Shown here in pieces: positions 52,281 to 61,426 of a stretch of DNA of 64,000 nucleotides. The stretch covers positions 248,001-312,000 of the forward strand of contig NZ_JAUUTW010000003.1 of NCBI RefSeq assembly GCF_030676415.1, given 5' to 3'. The notes beneath the pieces are model-generated. The model was not told the DNA's origin, made no database searches, and was given only the letters and a program-made list of their open reading frames with translations. Source of the stretch: Peribacillus frigoritolerans. GTDB lineage: Bacteria; Bacillota; Bacilli; Bacillales; DSM-1321. A program made the position numbers and the translations under genes. Positions within the stretch are counted from its first letter, which is position 1. Every line of letters begins with the position of its first letter.

Positions 52281-53861
52281 ATGTCAGTAACGATTAAAAA
52301 TATCTTTGATCAGACGGTTCAGGAATTCCCCATTAAAGAAGCTATCTACGACGTGAGAAGAAATATCCGCTATACGTACATTCAATGGAATGAGCAGGTG
52401 AATAGGTTGGCGGCGGCCCTTCAAGCGGAAGGGGTGCGAAAAGGGGACAGGGTCTCTACGTACCTTTACAACAATGAAGAGCTTGCCACCGCATTCTTTG
52501 CTTGTGCAAAAATCGGTGCAATCTTTAATCCGATCAATTTCCGTTTAATGCCGGAAGAGTTGGCTTTCATCTTGAACGACGCTGCTCCAAAGGTCGTTTT
52601 ATTCGAACACGAATTGGAAGTGAACGTTGCCGCAGTTGAAAAGCGATTTCCGGAGATGGCCTTCTGGTATATTGATGATGATGTGCCTGGGTATGCCAAA
52701 GGTTACCGTCAGAAAATGGCCAGTATCTCATCAAAGCCAGATGAAGTGGATGTTCACGAAGATGATATCTATGCCATCATGTATACGAGCGGGACAACCG
52801 GACGTCCCAAAGGGGTCATTCACCTTCATAAAGACATGGTCAAACAAGCCGAGATTTTAATAGAGGCTATGAAGTACGAGCGCTCTGATATCGGTTTGAT
52901 TACTGCACCGATGTTTCATTGTGCTGAATTGCACTGTTCCTTTTTACCTCGCGTACAGGTCGGTGCCGCAAATGTCATATTACATCAGTTTAATCCCAAA
53001 GAGGTCATGGAACTGATTGAATCCGAGGGGATCACCAAGTTTTTTGCTGCACCTACGATGTGGAACATGCTCATTCAGGAAAACTTGGATGAGTATAAAT
53101 TCCAGAGTTTGAAGCTAGGGCTTTATGGAGCAGCCCCGATGGCTCCATCACTTGTACGTGCCTGTCAGGAGAAACTCGGCATCCAGTTCATCCAAGCTTA
53201 TGGAATGACTGAAATGGGTCCTGCCATCACTCTCCTATTGGAGGAAGATCAAATTAGGAAAGCGGGTTCCGCCGGCAAGGCATGTTCCGATCATGAAATC
53301 ATCATTGCCCGTCCGAATGACGAAGGGCCATCGGATCCCGAGGATATGCTGGAACCTGGGGAAACAGGGGAAATCCTTGTGAAGGGTCCGTGTATCATGC
53401 AGGGTTATTTTCAAAAAGATAGAGAGACCGAAAAGGCGCTTTACAAAGGCTGGTACCATTCCGGTGACATCGGCTTCCTAGATGAAGATGGATATCTGTG
53501 GGTCAAGGACCGGGTGGACGACATGATTATTTCTGGAGGGGAAAATATTTATCCACGTGAAGTGGAAGATACACTATATGAGCATCAAGGAGTTCTCGAC
53601 TGTGCAGTACTTGGTCAGCCAGATAATCAATGGGGGGAAGTGGTAACGGCCTTCATCGTAGCCAAAGACCCAACGCTTGCGGAAATCGATTTAGAAATTT
53701 GGTGTAAGAACAGTGATACACTGGCGAACTATAAACGTCCAAGAAGATATATCTTCTGTAATGAGCTGCCTCGAAATGCAAGTGGGAAAATACAAAAATT
53801 CTTGCTTCGTAAGCAGTTGGAAGAACATGTTGATGGCGAAAGTTTAAGGAACTTTCTTTAA
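52281..53861 (+). CDS. Fatty-acyl-CoA synthetase (AMP-forming)
   Basis: The 526-residue ANL enzyme has the AMP loop YTSGTTGRPKG near residue 167, AYGMTEMGP, YHSGDIGFLDEDGYLWVKDRVDDMI and SGGENIYPREVE, and the catalytic Lys in ASGKIQKFLLRK. It activates a fatty or branched acid to its CoA thioester, feeding the dehydrogenase, SDR and thiolase encoded upstream. No enoyl-CoA hydratase is in the window, so one must come from elsewhere. AGGAGG precedes the ATG. Last gene of the operon. Confidence 0.9.
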   Translation: MSVTIKNIFDQTVQEFPIKEAIYDVRRNIRYTYIQWNEQVNRLAAALQAEGVRKGDRVSTYLYNNEELATAFFACAKIGAIFNPINFRLMPEELAFILNDAAPKVVLFEHELEVNVAAVEKRFPEMAFWYIDDDVPGYAKGYRQKMASISSKPDEVDVHEDDIYAIMYTSGTTGRPKGVIHLHKDMVKQAEILIEAMKYERSDIGLITAPMFHCAELHCSFLPRVQVGAANVILHQFNPKEVMELIESEGITKFFAAPTMWNMLIQENLDEYKFQSLKLGLYGAAPMAPSLVRACQEKLGIQFIQAYGMTEMGPAITLLLEEDQIRKAGSAGKACSDHEIIIARPNDEGPSDPEDMLEPGETGEILVKGPCIMQGYFQKDRETEKALYKGWYHSGDIGFLDEDGYLWVKDRVDDMIISGGENIYPREVEDTLYEHQGVLDCAVLGQPDNQWGEVVTAFIVAKDPTLAEIDLEIWCKNSDTLANYKRPRRYIFCNELPRNASGKIQKFLLRKQLEEHVDGESLRNFL

Positions 53862-54037
53862 TGCTGGGGTCAATAGGAATAAAACTACTGATAAATTAGG
53901 GGTGGAAAAGTCATTTTTAGAATTGCTTGGCATGCGATAATACGTGGAAGGAAGAAATTTAATAAAGAACGTAACAGATATTGATGAATTATTATATAAA
54001 TAATAATCCTGTGGAACAAATCAAGGTAAGAGAATAG

Positions 54038-54207
54038 TTATCCACAACAAAAATGCAGCGTGGTTAGTGAAACATTCCTTTTATCCACATAATCCACAGG
54101 GTTATCCAGAAATAACATTATTTTCATGTTAATAAGCGGAATAATTGCACCTAATTCTTGTCAGTATTTTCTGAATATATCCACAATATACACAGGGCTG
54201 TGGATAA
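54038..54207. promoter_or_regulatory. DnaA-box cluster
   Basis: Perfect TTATCCACA boxes are at 54038-54046 and 54081-54089 on the plus strand and at 54199-54207 on the minus strand. One-mismatch boxes are at 54090-54098 (TAATCCACA), 54102-54110 (TTATCCAGA) and 54177-54185 (ATATCCACA). That makes six sites in 170 bp within an intergenic region of about 400 bp (53862-54269) between convergent genes. No dnaA/dnaN genes are near, so it is not oriC in the usual context. B. subtilis has similar DnaA-box clusters that tune initiation by titrating DnaA. Confidence 0.75.
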
Positions 54208-54229
54208 GCCATATAAATATAGAAATTAT

Positions 54230-54252
54230 AAGGGGCTGATTTACAGCCCCTT
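54230..54252 (-). terminator. Terminator of yfhD
   Basis: AAGGGGCTG (54230-54238) and CAGCCCCTT (54244-54252) form a perfect 9-bp stem; the minus strand continues ATAATTTC. Confidence 0.7.
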
Positions 54253-54269
54253 GCTTTGATTTCTCCTGG

Positions 54270-54455
54270 TTATAAGCGGCGATTATGAGCACGGCGATCA
54301 GCCGCATTTGCCCGGGCTTGTGCCTCGATATCTTCCTGGTCAGCCAGTTCGGAAGAATATTCAACGTCAAGTCCGTCACTTTTCAGGTTTTTGGGAACCT
54401 GAGGAAGTTTCTGTTTGTTCTTATCTCGATTATGGTGTATATTATTGCGTCCCAT
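54270..54455 (-). CDS. yfhD: YfhD family small protein
   Basis: The 61-residue hydrophilic protein starts MGRNNIHHNRDKNKQKLPQ and ends NAADRRAHNRRL, with the YfhD-family core LPQVPKNLKSDGLDVEYSSELADQEDIEAQARA. ATG 54455 has GGGGGAG 6 nt upstream; the longer frame from 54536 is spurious. The family is found in spore formers and its function is unknown. It lies at the edge of the conserved yfh block beside yfhE on the same strand, separated by a terminator. Confidence 0.85.
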   Translation of the reverse strand: MGRNNIHHNRDKNKQKLPQVPKNLKSDGLDVEYSSELADQEDIEAQARANAADRRAHNRRL

Positions 54456-54477
54456 GTTAGCTCCCCCTAGAATAAAG

Positions 54478-54515
54478 AATAAGCTGGAGATGAATTTTTT
54501 CATCTCCAGCTTATT
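54478..54515 (-). terminator. Terminator of yfhE
   Basis: AATAAGCTGGAGATGAA and TTCATCTCCAGCTTATT form a long perfect stem. On the minus strand it ends in TTATTCTTTATT. Confidence 0.85.
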
Positions 54516-54560
54516 TTGTGTTGAGTGGCTGTTCAAAATGTAAGGGAAAAAACTCCAAAC

Positions 54561-54683
54561 TTAACGACGGGATTTCTTTTCCGTATATCCACCAGCACGA
54601 TCTGCTTTTTTAAATTCGCGAGCATAAAGAATCGCTTGGGTACTAGTTAAGTTACTTTTCTCTTTATCGTGTTTTTTGAGCAA
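54561..54683 (-). CDS. yfhE: YfhE family 40-residue protein
   Basis: A TTG-started frame (GGAG about 9 nt upstream) encodes MLKKHDKEKSNLTSTQ then AILYAREFKKADRAGGYTEKKSRR, 40 residues. The segment LYAREFKKADRA(A/G)GY is diagnostic of YfhE as I recall it. It is strongly basic with one helix and has no known function. It sits between yfhF and yfhD as in B. subtilis. It is short enough to be missed by default length cut-offs. Confidence 0.85.
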   Translation of the reverse strand: MLKKHDKEKSNLTSTQAILYAREFKKADRAGGYTEKKSRR

Positions 54684-54736
54684 TTAGATCATCTCCATTC
54701 CACTTAATATCCCTATTTTTTCCTAAAATGACCCTT

Positions 54737-55657
54737 TCATACGTGAGAATCTTCTTTTAAGATATTTTGTAAAGCTTCTTTAAGGGTTGGAAAGGAGAAT
54801 GTGAATCCTTCCTCTTTAAGTTTAGTGGGAAGGACATTTTGCCCTTCAAGTACAAGTATACTCATTTCCCCCAGCAGTTTCTTGAGGAAGAAGGGAGGTA
54901 CGGGTAACCAATGTGGCCGGTGCAGGACAGCTCCTATCGTTTTCCCGAATGTATCCATTTGAACGGGGTTCGGTGCCGTAAAATTGACTGGACCTTCTAT
55001 CCGCTGATCGTTCATGCAAAAGATGATTGCACGGACTACGTCATGGATATGAATCCAGGAAAGCCACTGATTCCCTTTGCCCATCTTTCCTCCTCCGAGC
55101 AGTTTATAGGGGAGGACCATCATTGGCAGTGCGCCGTCTTTTTCTCCCAGAATGACCCCGAATCTAGTTAGGATCAACCTTTTAGTGTAAGAGCGAGATT
55201 TAGCCGCTTCCTTTTCCCATAGTTGAACAGTACGGGCCAAGAAATCATCCCCAATGGATTCAGAGGTTTCGGTAAAGGTTTCATCGTCCGAAATACCATA
55301 ATATCCGATGGCACTTGCATTAATGATAACGGATACTTTTTCGGGGAGTATGGATATGATCCGGTTCATCTCTTTGGAAGCTTCGACCCTGCTTTCGACG
55401 ATCCGGCGTTTTCGTTCAGGTGTCCAACGCCCGCTGTTCAGAGATTCACCAGCAAGGTTAATGAAAATATCGAGCCCCGCCAAATGCTTTTCCGGCTTTG
55501 CGTCCTTGGTCAACCAGCCGATATATGTCAAATTAGTCTGTTTTATAAATTTTTCGGGATGACGGGTCAAAATATATATATCATGATTTTCTTTTGATAA
55601 TTCATCAATAAGGGCTGTGCCGACAAAACCGCTTCCACCAGCAATGGCTATTTTCAC
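54737..55657 (-). CDS. yfhF: TIGR01777-family epimerase-like protein YfhF
   Basis: The 306-residue protein has Rossmann motif GGSGFVG, INLAGESLNSGRWTPERKRRI, IINASAIGYYG with the family tyrosine, LTRFGVILGEKDGALPMM, WLSWIHIHDVV and the C-terminal DUF1731 part (LPTKLKEEGFTFSFPTLKEAL). Its role is unknown; homologues are called SulA or cell-division inhibitor-like without solid proof. GTG 55657 behind GGAAGTGG is preferred over the longer ATG frame because it gives the family start VKIAIAGGSGF. Divergent from recX. Confidence 0.88.
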   Translation of the reverse strand: MKIAIAGGSGFVGTALIDELSKENHDIYILTRHPEKFIKQTNLTYIGWLTKDAKPEKHLAGLDIFINLAGESLNSGRWTPERKRRIVESRVEASKEMNRIISILPEKVSVIINASAIGYYGISDDETFTETSESIGDDFLARTVQLWEKEAAKSRSYTKRLILTRFGVILGEKDGALPMMVLPYKLLGGGKMGKGNQWLSWIHIHDVVRAIIFCMNDQRIEGPVNFTAPNPVQMDTFGKTIGAVLHRPHWLPVPPFFLKKLLGEMSILVLEGQNVLPTKLKEEGFTFSFPTLKEALQNILKEDSHV

Positions 55658-55782
55658 GAAAACCACTTCCTTTCCCTTTCTTTCCTTCACTTTACCATGT
55701 CCATTTTCTTTTTTCATTTTTAGACATGCTATATATAGAAATGGTAAACGTAAAGGGGTAAAGTAGGGGTGGGGGTGGATTT

Positions 55783-56580
55783 ATGCCAAACATAACAAAA
55801 ATAACGACCCAAAAGAAACGTAAAGATCGTTATAACATTTTCGTTGACGAAAAATATGCCTTCAGTGTAGACGAAGAAGTGCTATTGAAATTTCATTTGA
55901 AAAAGGGTACGGAACTTGATGACCTGCTTTTGGCAGAAATACAATTCCATGATGAAATCCAAAAAGCATTTACCGATGCACTTAATTATTTATCATACCG
56001 GATGCGCTCCGAATCGGAAATTCGCCTTTATTTAAAAAGGAAGGAAACGGAAGAGCCGATCATTAAGGAAGCGATACATAAACTATACAGCTTTAACTAT
56101 TTAGACGACCTTGAATTTGCCAAGGCTTACGTAAGGACCCATGTGAATGGAGGCAATAAAGGGCCCACTACCCTTAAGCTCGAGCTTAAGGAAAAAGGGG
56201 TGCAAGAAAAGTTAGTTGTCGAGGCATTGAAGGAATACCCTTTTGATATTCAAATTGAACATGCAAGGAACCTCGCTGGAAAAGCGGTCAAAAAGGAAAA
56301 AAACATTTCCGAACGAGCTTTAAGGCTGAAAGTTGAACAAACCTTGTTACGGAAAGGTTTCCCTAGAGATGTCATCCAAGAAGCACTTGAAGATGTGACG
56401 GTTGAAAAGGATGAAGATGAACAATGGAATTCTCTTTGCCACCATGCCGAAAAAATGCAACGCCGATATAAAAAACATGAAGGCTTCGAATATGAGCAAA
56501 AAATGAAGCAGGCATTATACCGAAAAGGTTTTCCAGTAGAATTGATTGAGCGTTATCTTTCAAATCCTGATGGGGATTAA
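55783..56580 (+). CDS. recX: Regulatory protein RecX
   Basis: The 265-residue protein has the three-helix repeat architecture of RecX: ALNYLSYRMRSESEIRLYLKRKE, LYSFNYLDDLEFAKAYVRTHVNGGNKGPTTLKLELKEKGV, and RKGFPRDVIQEAL plus a fourth RKGFPVELIERYL. Bacillus RecX is longer than the E. coli form because of an extra N-terminal domain and a repeat, as here. It modulates RecA filaments. The ATG is preceded by GGGGGTGG-like sequence, and the position matches B. subtilis yfhG. Confidence 0.92.
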   Translation: MPNITKITTQKKRKDRYNIFVDEKYAFSVDEEVLLKFHLKKGTELDDLLLAEIQFHDEIQKAFTDALNYLSYRMRSESEIRLYLKRKETEEPIIKEAIHKLYSFNYLDDLEFAKAYVRTHVNGGNKGPTTLKLELKEKGVQEKLVVEALKEYPFDIQIEHARNLAGKAVKKEKNISERALRLKVEQTLLRKGFPRDVIQEALEDVTVEKDEDEQWNSLCHHAEKMQRRYKKHEGFEYEQKMKQALYRKGFPVELIERYLSNPDGD

Positions 56581-56655
56581 GTGCATCAATAGCCAAATCA
56601 CAAAATTTTGTTTAATATAGAAGTAAATTAATATTTCATTTAAGGAGTCATATAT

Positions 56656-56967
56656 ATGAGCGACGTAAGATACAGCAAGTTGTCCGCCTATGAACTACAA
56701 CAGGAAATTGCAGCGTTGACTGAAAAAGCGAGAAAAGCAGAGCAATTGGGAATGGTTAATGAATTTTCCGTATTGGAACGAAAAGTGACGATGGCGAAGG
56801 CCTATTTGTTAAATCCGGATGATTTCAAAAAAGGTGAAATATATCAAATTGACGGAGATCCCGGTGTCTATTTCAAAATTGATTATATGAACGGCGTATT
56901 CGCCTGGGGTTACCGCTTAGGTGGTAGCGGTAAGGAAGAAGCACTTCCGATTTCCATGTTGAAATAA
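56656..56967 (+). CDS. yfhH: YfhH (DUF1811) protein
   Basis: The 103-residue protein has an N-terminal helical hairpin (YSKLSAYELQQEIAALTEKARKAEQLGMVNEFSVLERKVTMAKAYLL) and a C-terminal SH3-like beta part (FKKGEIYQIDGDPGVYFKIDYMNGVFAWGYRLGG). The length and pattern match the YfhH family. Function is not established. TAAGGAG precedes the ATG; 75 nt after recX, so co-transcription is possible. Confidence 0.9.
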   Translation: MSDVRYSKLSAYELQQEIAALTEKARKAEQLGMVNEFSVLERKVTMAKAYLLNPDDFKKGEIYQIDGDPGVYFKIDYMNGVFAWGYRLGGSGKEEALPISMLK

Positions 56968-56968
56968 A

Positions 56969-56998
56969 AAGGAACCGGGGAAGTACCCGATTCCTTCT
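56969..56998 (-). terminator. Terminator of sspK
   Basis: AAGGAACCGGG and CCCGATTCCTT pair with one mismatch. On the minus strand the stem is followed by TTTATTTC. Confidence 0.7.
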
Positions 56999-57008
56999 GA
57001 TGTACCTT

Positions 57009-57164
57009 TTAATTCGATCGCTCGTTTGATGCTTTCATTCTTTCTTGAGGGTGTGTATTAATACTGCCATCTGCACGCTTTGAAGCATATCTTGCCTTTG
57101 CACGAGGCTCGCCTTGGAATTTATTATTGTTTTGGTTGGGGAATCCTTTTTGTTTATTTCGCAA
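57009..57164 (-). CDS. sspK: Small acid-soluble spore protein K
   Basis: A TTG-started frame (GGAGGAG at 57172-57178, 7-nt spacing) encodes 51 residues: [35 protein letters not shown] and [16 protein letters not shown]. The KFQGEPRAK and [16 protein letters not shown] segments identify SspK, a minor small acid-soluble protein of the spore core normally made in the forespore. Its position between yfhH and yfhJ matches B. subtilis. It is too short for default gene-length limits. Confidence 0.92.
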   Translation of the reverse strand: MRNKQKGFPNQNNNKFQGEPRAKARYASKRADGSINTHPQERMKASNERSN

Positions 57165-57278
57165 AATTTTTCTCCTCCAAGCATCAGATTAAAGAAAGAA
57201 GCGTTTCCGCCTACCACTAGTATGGGTATGGGACAGTATAGTTCATTCTGTAAAAATATTGGCAATGAGGTGGTTCTA

Positions 57279-57545
57279 ATGAATGATTACCATGAAAGAT
57301 TAACCAAGATACTGCTTGAGAAAAATGAAAACATCACGTATGAGCAAGCTTTGACTTGGGTGGAATTATTATGGGAAGATTTCGAAGCGACCTATGCAAA
57401 GGCTGGGCATGAATATGCTGGAGAAGAAATGACATCGCGCGTTGTAAGGACCTGGATTGATAACTACGGTGAGCAATTCCACGAATTCATTGCAAAAAAC
57501 CCTAAATATCAACAGTTATTAAATCAGCAGAATCGAGTGCATTAA
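57279..57545 (+). CDS. yfhJ: YfhJ family protein
   Basis: The 88-residue protein (MNDYHERLTKILLEKNENITYEQALTWVELLWEDFEATYAKAGHEYAGEEMT and onward) has the same length as B. subtilis YfhJ and the family pattern WVELLWEDFE...AGxEY. It is acidic, helical and soluble; function unknown. ATG 57279 follows GAGGTGG; the 55-residue longer frame overlaps sspK antisense and is rejected. Divergent from sspK, with a strong terminator behind. Confidence 0.88.
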   Translation: MNDYHERLTKILLEKNENITYEQALTWVELLWEDFEATYAKAGHEYAGEEMTSRVVRTWIDNYGEQFHEFIAKNPKYQQLLNQQNRVH

Positions 57546-57588
57546 AAAAGCTGATTCCAGAGGGGTTCCCTGGAATCAGCTCTTTTTC
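57546..57588. terminator. Terminator between yfhJ and yfhP
   Basis: AGCTGATTCCAG and CTGGAATCAGCT form a perfect stem, followed on the plus strand by CTTTTTC and on the minus strand by TTTTTT. Confidence 0.9.
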
Positions 57589-57600
57589 AATAAACAGCGA

Positions 57601-58578
57601 CTACAAAATAATATTCAATTTCTTCTGCAGTTTCGCTTCGCTAAAGATCCAGCCGGTATAAGAATTCAAGATATTCAATTCGCTGTCTAAATGGACCACT
57701 GCCACAAACGGGTAATATCCATTGCTGCGGTATCTTAAATCGATAAAACGGACTTCATAATATTCTTTTATCTGTTCGATTTCAAAGCGGTAAACCGGAG
57801 AAAAGGACAGAAAGGCTGCCAAGTTTATATCCTTCTTGGCGGCTTCAAGAATTTCACTTTCAGGCAATGGCACTCGATCGAACGTATCAAGAATCGTCAC
57901 ATATCCATTATCGGCTCGTGCCACATAATAATTCTTTTCGGTAATCACCGCAATTTTCCAGCGGTGAAAACGCATGGTCGGTGATAAAAGGATTTTCCTT
58001 GCTCCAGGAATTTGCTGTTTGACCACTCTTTTTATAAAAGCTTGTTCCCTGAATCTGGAAATGTAATAAATGACGAGTATCCCGTAAATAGAAAGAAATA
58101 AATAGCCTGGAGGAAATCCAAAGCCCCATAATATCAGGCCGGCAACATGTATTCCAAAAATGAACGGGTCAAATGTATTGATGACCCCTAAAGCTACCCA
58201 TTTTGACGAAATCGGCCTAAGAGCCTGGGTTCCATAAGCATTGAATATATCCACGAATACATGAAGGAATACGGCTAAAATGGTCCAAAGCCAAAGATGA
58301 AGGTAATTTGCTTCAGGTATGATGGCGAAAAGTGCTCCGCTGATAATCAAGGGCCAAAGTAAAACAGCGGGAATGGAATGCGTTATTCCACGGTGGTTTC
58401 GTATATATACAGCGTTATTCTTTAATTTTAAAACGGTGTCAATGTCTGGAGCTTGTGACCCCAATATCGTTCCTGCTATGACTGCACTTGCAGTGACTGG
58501 GCTCTGCGCAATGACAGGATCTAATGTGGCAAGACCTCCAAGAGCAATCCCCATGACAAAGTGAGTACCTGTATCCAA
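57601..58578 (-). CDS. yfhP: YfhP, membrane-bound metal-dependent hydrolase (YdjM/DUF457) family
   Basis: The 325-residue protein has an N-terminal membrane domain with the family's histidines: MDTGTHFVMGIALGGLA, GSQAPDIDTVLKLKNN, RNHRGITHSIPAVLLWP and HVFVDIFNAYGTQ. About four membrane segments are followed by a soluble C-terminal beta-rich domain. The H/D motifs suggest a membrane metal hydrolase similar to YdjM or LexA-regulated proteins; the substrate is unknown. Length and position match B. subtilis yfhP. Start ATG with GGGAGG further upstream. Confidence 0.88.
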   Translation of the reverse strand: MDTGTHFVMGIALGGLATLDPVIAQSPVTASAVIAGTILGSQAPDIDTVLKLKNNAVYIRNHRGITHSIPAVLLWPLIISGALFAIIPEANYLHLWLWTILAVFLHVFVDIFNAYGTQALRPISSKWVALGVINTFDPFIFGIHVAGLILWGFGFPPGYLFLSIYGILVIYYISRFREQAFIKRVVKQQIPGARKILLSPTMRFHRWKIAVITEKNYYVARADNGYVTILDTFDRVPLPESEILEAAKKDINLAAFLSFSPVYRFEIEQIKEYYEVRFIDLRYRSNGYYPFVAVVHLDSELNILNSYTGWIFSEAKLQKKLNIIL

Positions 58579-58785
58579 AAAACTAACCTCCCTGCCACAA
58601 TTTGAAAAAAATGGTCTTCTTTCATCATACCGTATTTATATATTAACCATCAAATGAATATAATTTTGACTTATTTCCGTAATCCGTTACAAATAAATGA
58701 ATATGAAACATGATATTAAAAAAGAATGACCTACTATAGGTATTCCCATTTTTGATAAGAGTGTAACATCTTTGGAGGAACTGAT

Positions 58786-59904
58786 GTGAAAGAAATAACG
58801 ATCCCAACAATAGAAAAAATAAAAATTGATGAATTTCAAAAAGATTTGGTTTCCTGGTTTCTCGAAGAACAAAGAGAATTGCCGTGGAGGGAAAATAAGG
58901 ACCCGTACCGTGTTTGGGTTTCTGAAATAATGCTCCAGCAAACGAGAGTGGACACGGTGATTCCTTATTTTAACCGGTTTGTGGAATGGTTCCCAACACT
59001 CGAGGATTTTGCCAATGCCGATGAAGAGAAAATCCTAAAAGCATGGGAAGGGCTAGGATATTACTCACGTGTAAGGAATCTGCATAATGCCGTTCAGGAA
59101 GTGAAGACATCCTATAATGGGGTCGTACCGGATAATCCGGAGGAAATTTCCAAATTGAAAGGTGTCGGCCCTTATACAGCTGGTGCGATTCTTAGTATTG
59201 CATACGGCAAGCCGGAGCCAGCCGTTGATGGAAACGTCATGCGTGTTTTATCAAGGATATTGATGATATATGAAGACATAGCAAAGCCAAAGACAAGAAA
59301 GACATTCGAAGCTGCCGTCAGAAAGCTGATCGATCATGAACATACCTCTGCCTTCAATCAAGCCTTGATGGAACTTGGAGCAATGATCTGCACACCAGGT
59401 AAGCCTGCCTGCCTATTATGTCCCGTTCAAAGTCATTGTCTAGCATTTGAAGCAGGAGTTCAGTCGGAATTGCCGGTAAAAATCCAAAAGAAAAAAACGC
59501 GGGATGTACCAATTGTCGCTGCCGTTTTAACGAATGAAAAAGGTGAATTTTTAATTCACAAGCGAGCTTCAGAAGGATTGCTAGCTAACCTTTGGGAATA
59601 TCCGAACTTCGAAAACCATTCATCCCTTTTGCATAAGAGGGAATTCTTCGAGAGTCGGTTTCAGGAAATGTATGGCGTCAAACCGGAAATAACTGAATCA
59701 CTTGTTAGAATTGAGCATGTTTTCTCACATCTCGTTTGGAAAGTGGACACATATAACGGAGTGGTCAAAGAAGCCATCAGTGAAGAGACACTAAGAGAAC
59801 AGCAACTTAAGTGGGTGAGTGAAGCAGAGATGGAGGAGTTAGCATTTCCGGTTTCCCACCAAAAAATGATGAAGGCGTATAAAGAAAAAGAGTGTATTGA
59901 ATAA
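58786..59904 (+). CDS. mutY: A/G-specific adenine DNA glycosylase MutY
   Basis: The 372-residue protein has catalytic Glu47 in [13 protein letters not shown], the helix-hairpin-helix [18 protein letters not shown], Asp148 in [10 protein letters not shown], the iron-sulfur ligands Cys202-x6-Cys209-x2-Cys212-x5-Cys218, and a C-terminal NUDIX-like domain ([23 protein letters not shown]) that reads 8-oxoG. It removes adenine mispaired with 8-oxoguanine. GTG start with GGAGG at 7 nt. Position matches yfhQ of B. subtilis. Confidence 0.95.
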   Translation: MKEITIPTIEKIKIDEFQKDLVSWFLEEQRELPWRENKDPYRVWVSEIMLQQTRVDTVIPYFNRFVEWFPTLEDFANADEEKILKAWEGLGYYSRVRNLHNAVQEVKTSYNGVVPDNPEEISKLKGVGPYTAGAILSIAYGKPEPAVDGNVMRVLSRILMIYEDIAKPKTRKTFEAAVRKLIDHEHTSAFNQALMELGAMICTPGKPACLLCPVQSHCLAFEAGVQSELPVKIQKKKTRDVPIVAAVLTNEKGEFLIHKRASEGLLANLWEYPNFENHSSLLHKREFFESRFQEMYGVKPEITESLVRIEHVFSHLVWKVDTYNGVVKEAISEETLREQQLKWVSEAEMEELAFPVSHQKMMKAYKEKECIE

Positions 59905-59953
59905 AGAATGTATTTGATTATATGGAAATATAAGGGTATCAAGAGGTGTGACA

Positions 59954-60225
59954 ATGAGGATAGTCATTCAAGCATTCATGGGTTCAATCATCATACATGC
60001 TTTATATTTTGGGTCTGCGATAATGGTTGGATTCATAAAAACAAGCCGATATAAACCGGACATTGTAAATGCGTGGGGACAAGCAGGGGCACTTCAGAAT
60101 GAAACAGTATTCGGTAATGTAATTTCATCTTCTTTATATTCGTTAACAATTTTGGGACAGCCCTGATTTGCGCAATCGCTATAACGTCATATAATAAAAT
60201 CGTGATTAAAAAAAGGCGCTGGTGA
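59954..60225 (+). pseudogene. Small membrane-protein gene with a frameshift
   Basis: ATG 59954 (GAGGTG 6 nt upstream) starts MRIVIQAFMGSIIIHALYFGSAIMVGFIKTSRYK and runs to a stop after SLTILGQP at 60164-60166. In the other frame the sequence continues at once as GTALICAIAITSYNKIVIKKRRW with stop at 60223-60225, which completes a second membrane helix and a basic tail. The 272-nt span lacks one base to be in frame; the break lies at the TTTTGGG run near 60153-60159. Either a natural mutation or a sequencing error. No known family; B. subtilis has yfhR here instead (from memory). Confidence 0.6.
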
Positions 60226-60236
60226 TAGTATGCATA

Positions 60237-60272
60237 AAAGAGGATATCCGCTAAGATATCCTCTTCCTTTTG
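60237..60272. terminator. Hairpin terminator before yfhS
   Basis: AAGAGGATATC and GATATCCTCTT form a perfect stem with a 6-nt loop, followed on the plus strand by CCTTTTGTTG and on the minus strand by TTATGC. Confidence 0.75.
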
Positions 60273-60301
60273 TTGATTTTTAAAGCCATATCCGTATAAA
60301 A

Positions 60302-60526
60302 TCAATCGTAAATGGTTTTCGTTCCATGAGTATAATCTGCTTCCTGCCTATTAAGTCCGCCTCTATTTTCAATTTCTTTGACGATTTCGCTATGGATACT
60401 CTGTCCTTCTTGGTTTAAATAAGGTACCATTTGTTGAAGGGAGTGATGAAAATAGGCTAGTTCACTATTTTCCCAATCCGATTTTTTCATCATCGACAAT
60501 TCTGTCATATCACGTCCAACATACAT
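60302..60526 (-). CDS. yfhS: YfhS family small protein
   Basis: The 74-residue soluble protein has the YfhS length and pattern: MYVGRDMTELSMMKKSDWENSELAYFHHSLQQM, a central GQSIHSEIVKEIENRGG and an end TDYTHGTKTIYD-like motif (ADYTHGTKTIYD). Homologues are limited to Bacillaceae; its role is reported only as sporulation-associated as far as I recall. AAAGGAGTG precedes the ATG. Divergent from fabL. Confidence 0.85.
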   Translation of the reverse strand: MYVGRDMTELSMMKKSDWENSELAYFHHSLQQMVPYLNQEGQSIHSEIVKEIENRGGLNRQEADYTHGTKTIYD

Positions 60527-60553
60527 AACAGTAACACTCCTTTAAAAAAATGA

Positions 60554-61345
<792 letters not shown>

Positions 61346-61376
61346 TATAACTGGAAAAATTTAAGTTTTTTTTGTT

Positions 61377-61406
61377 GGATAACACTCCTGGATAATGGTT
61401 ATCTTA
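61377..61406 (+). promoter_or_regulatory. Candidate forespore sigma-G promoter of sspE
   Basis: GGATA (61377-61381) and TATCTTA (61400-61406) are spaced 18 bp apart, near the sigma-G consensus pair (GHATR and CATHHTA) with one deviation in each. It lies 21 bp before the sspE start codon, as expected for a forespore gene. Weak by itself. Confidence 0.4.
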
Positions 61407-61426
61407 TTATCGTGGAGGTGATATCA

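Noticed and set aside
54038-54207. Chromosomal origin oriC
   Set aside because: DnaA boxes are present but the genes normally flanking oriC (dnaA, dnaN, rpmH) are absent and no AT-rich unwinding repeat was identified.
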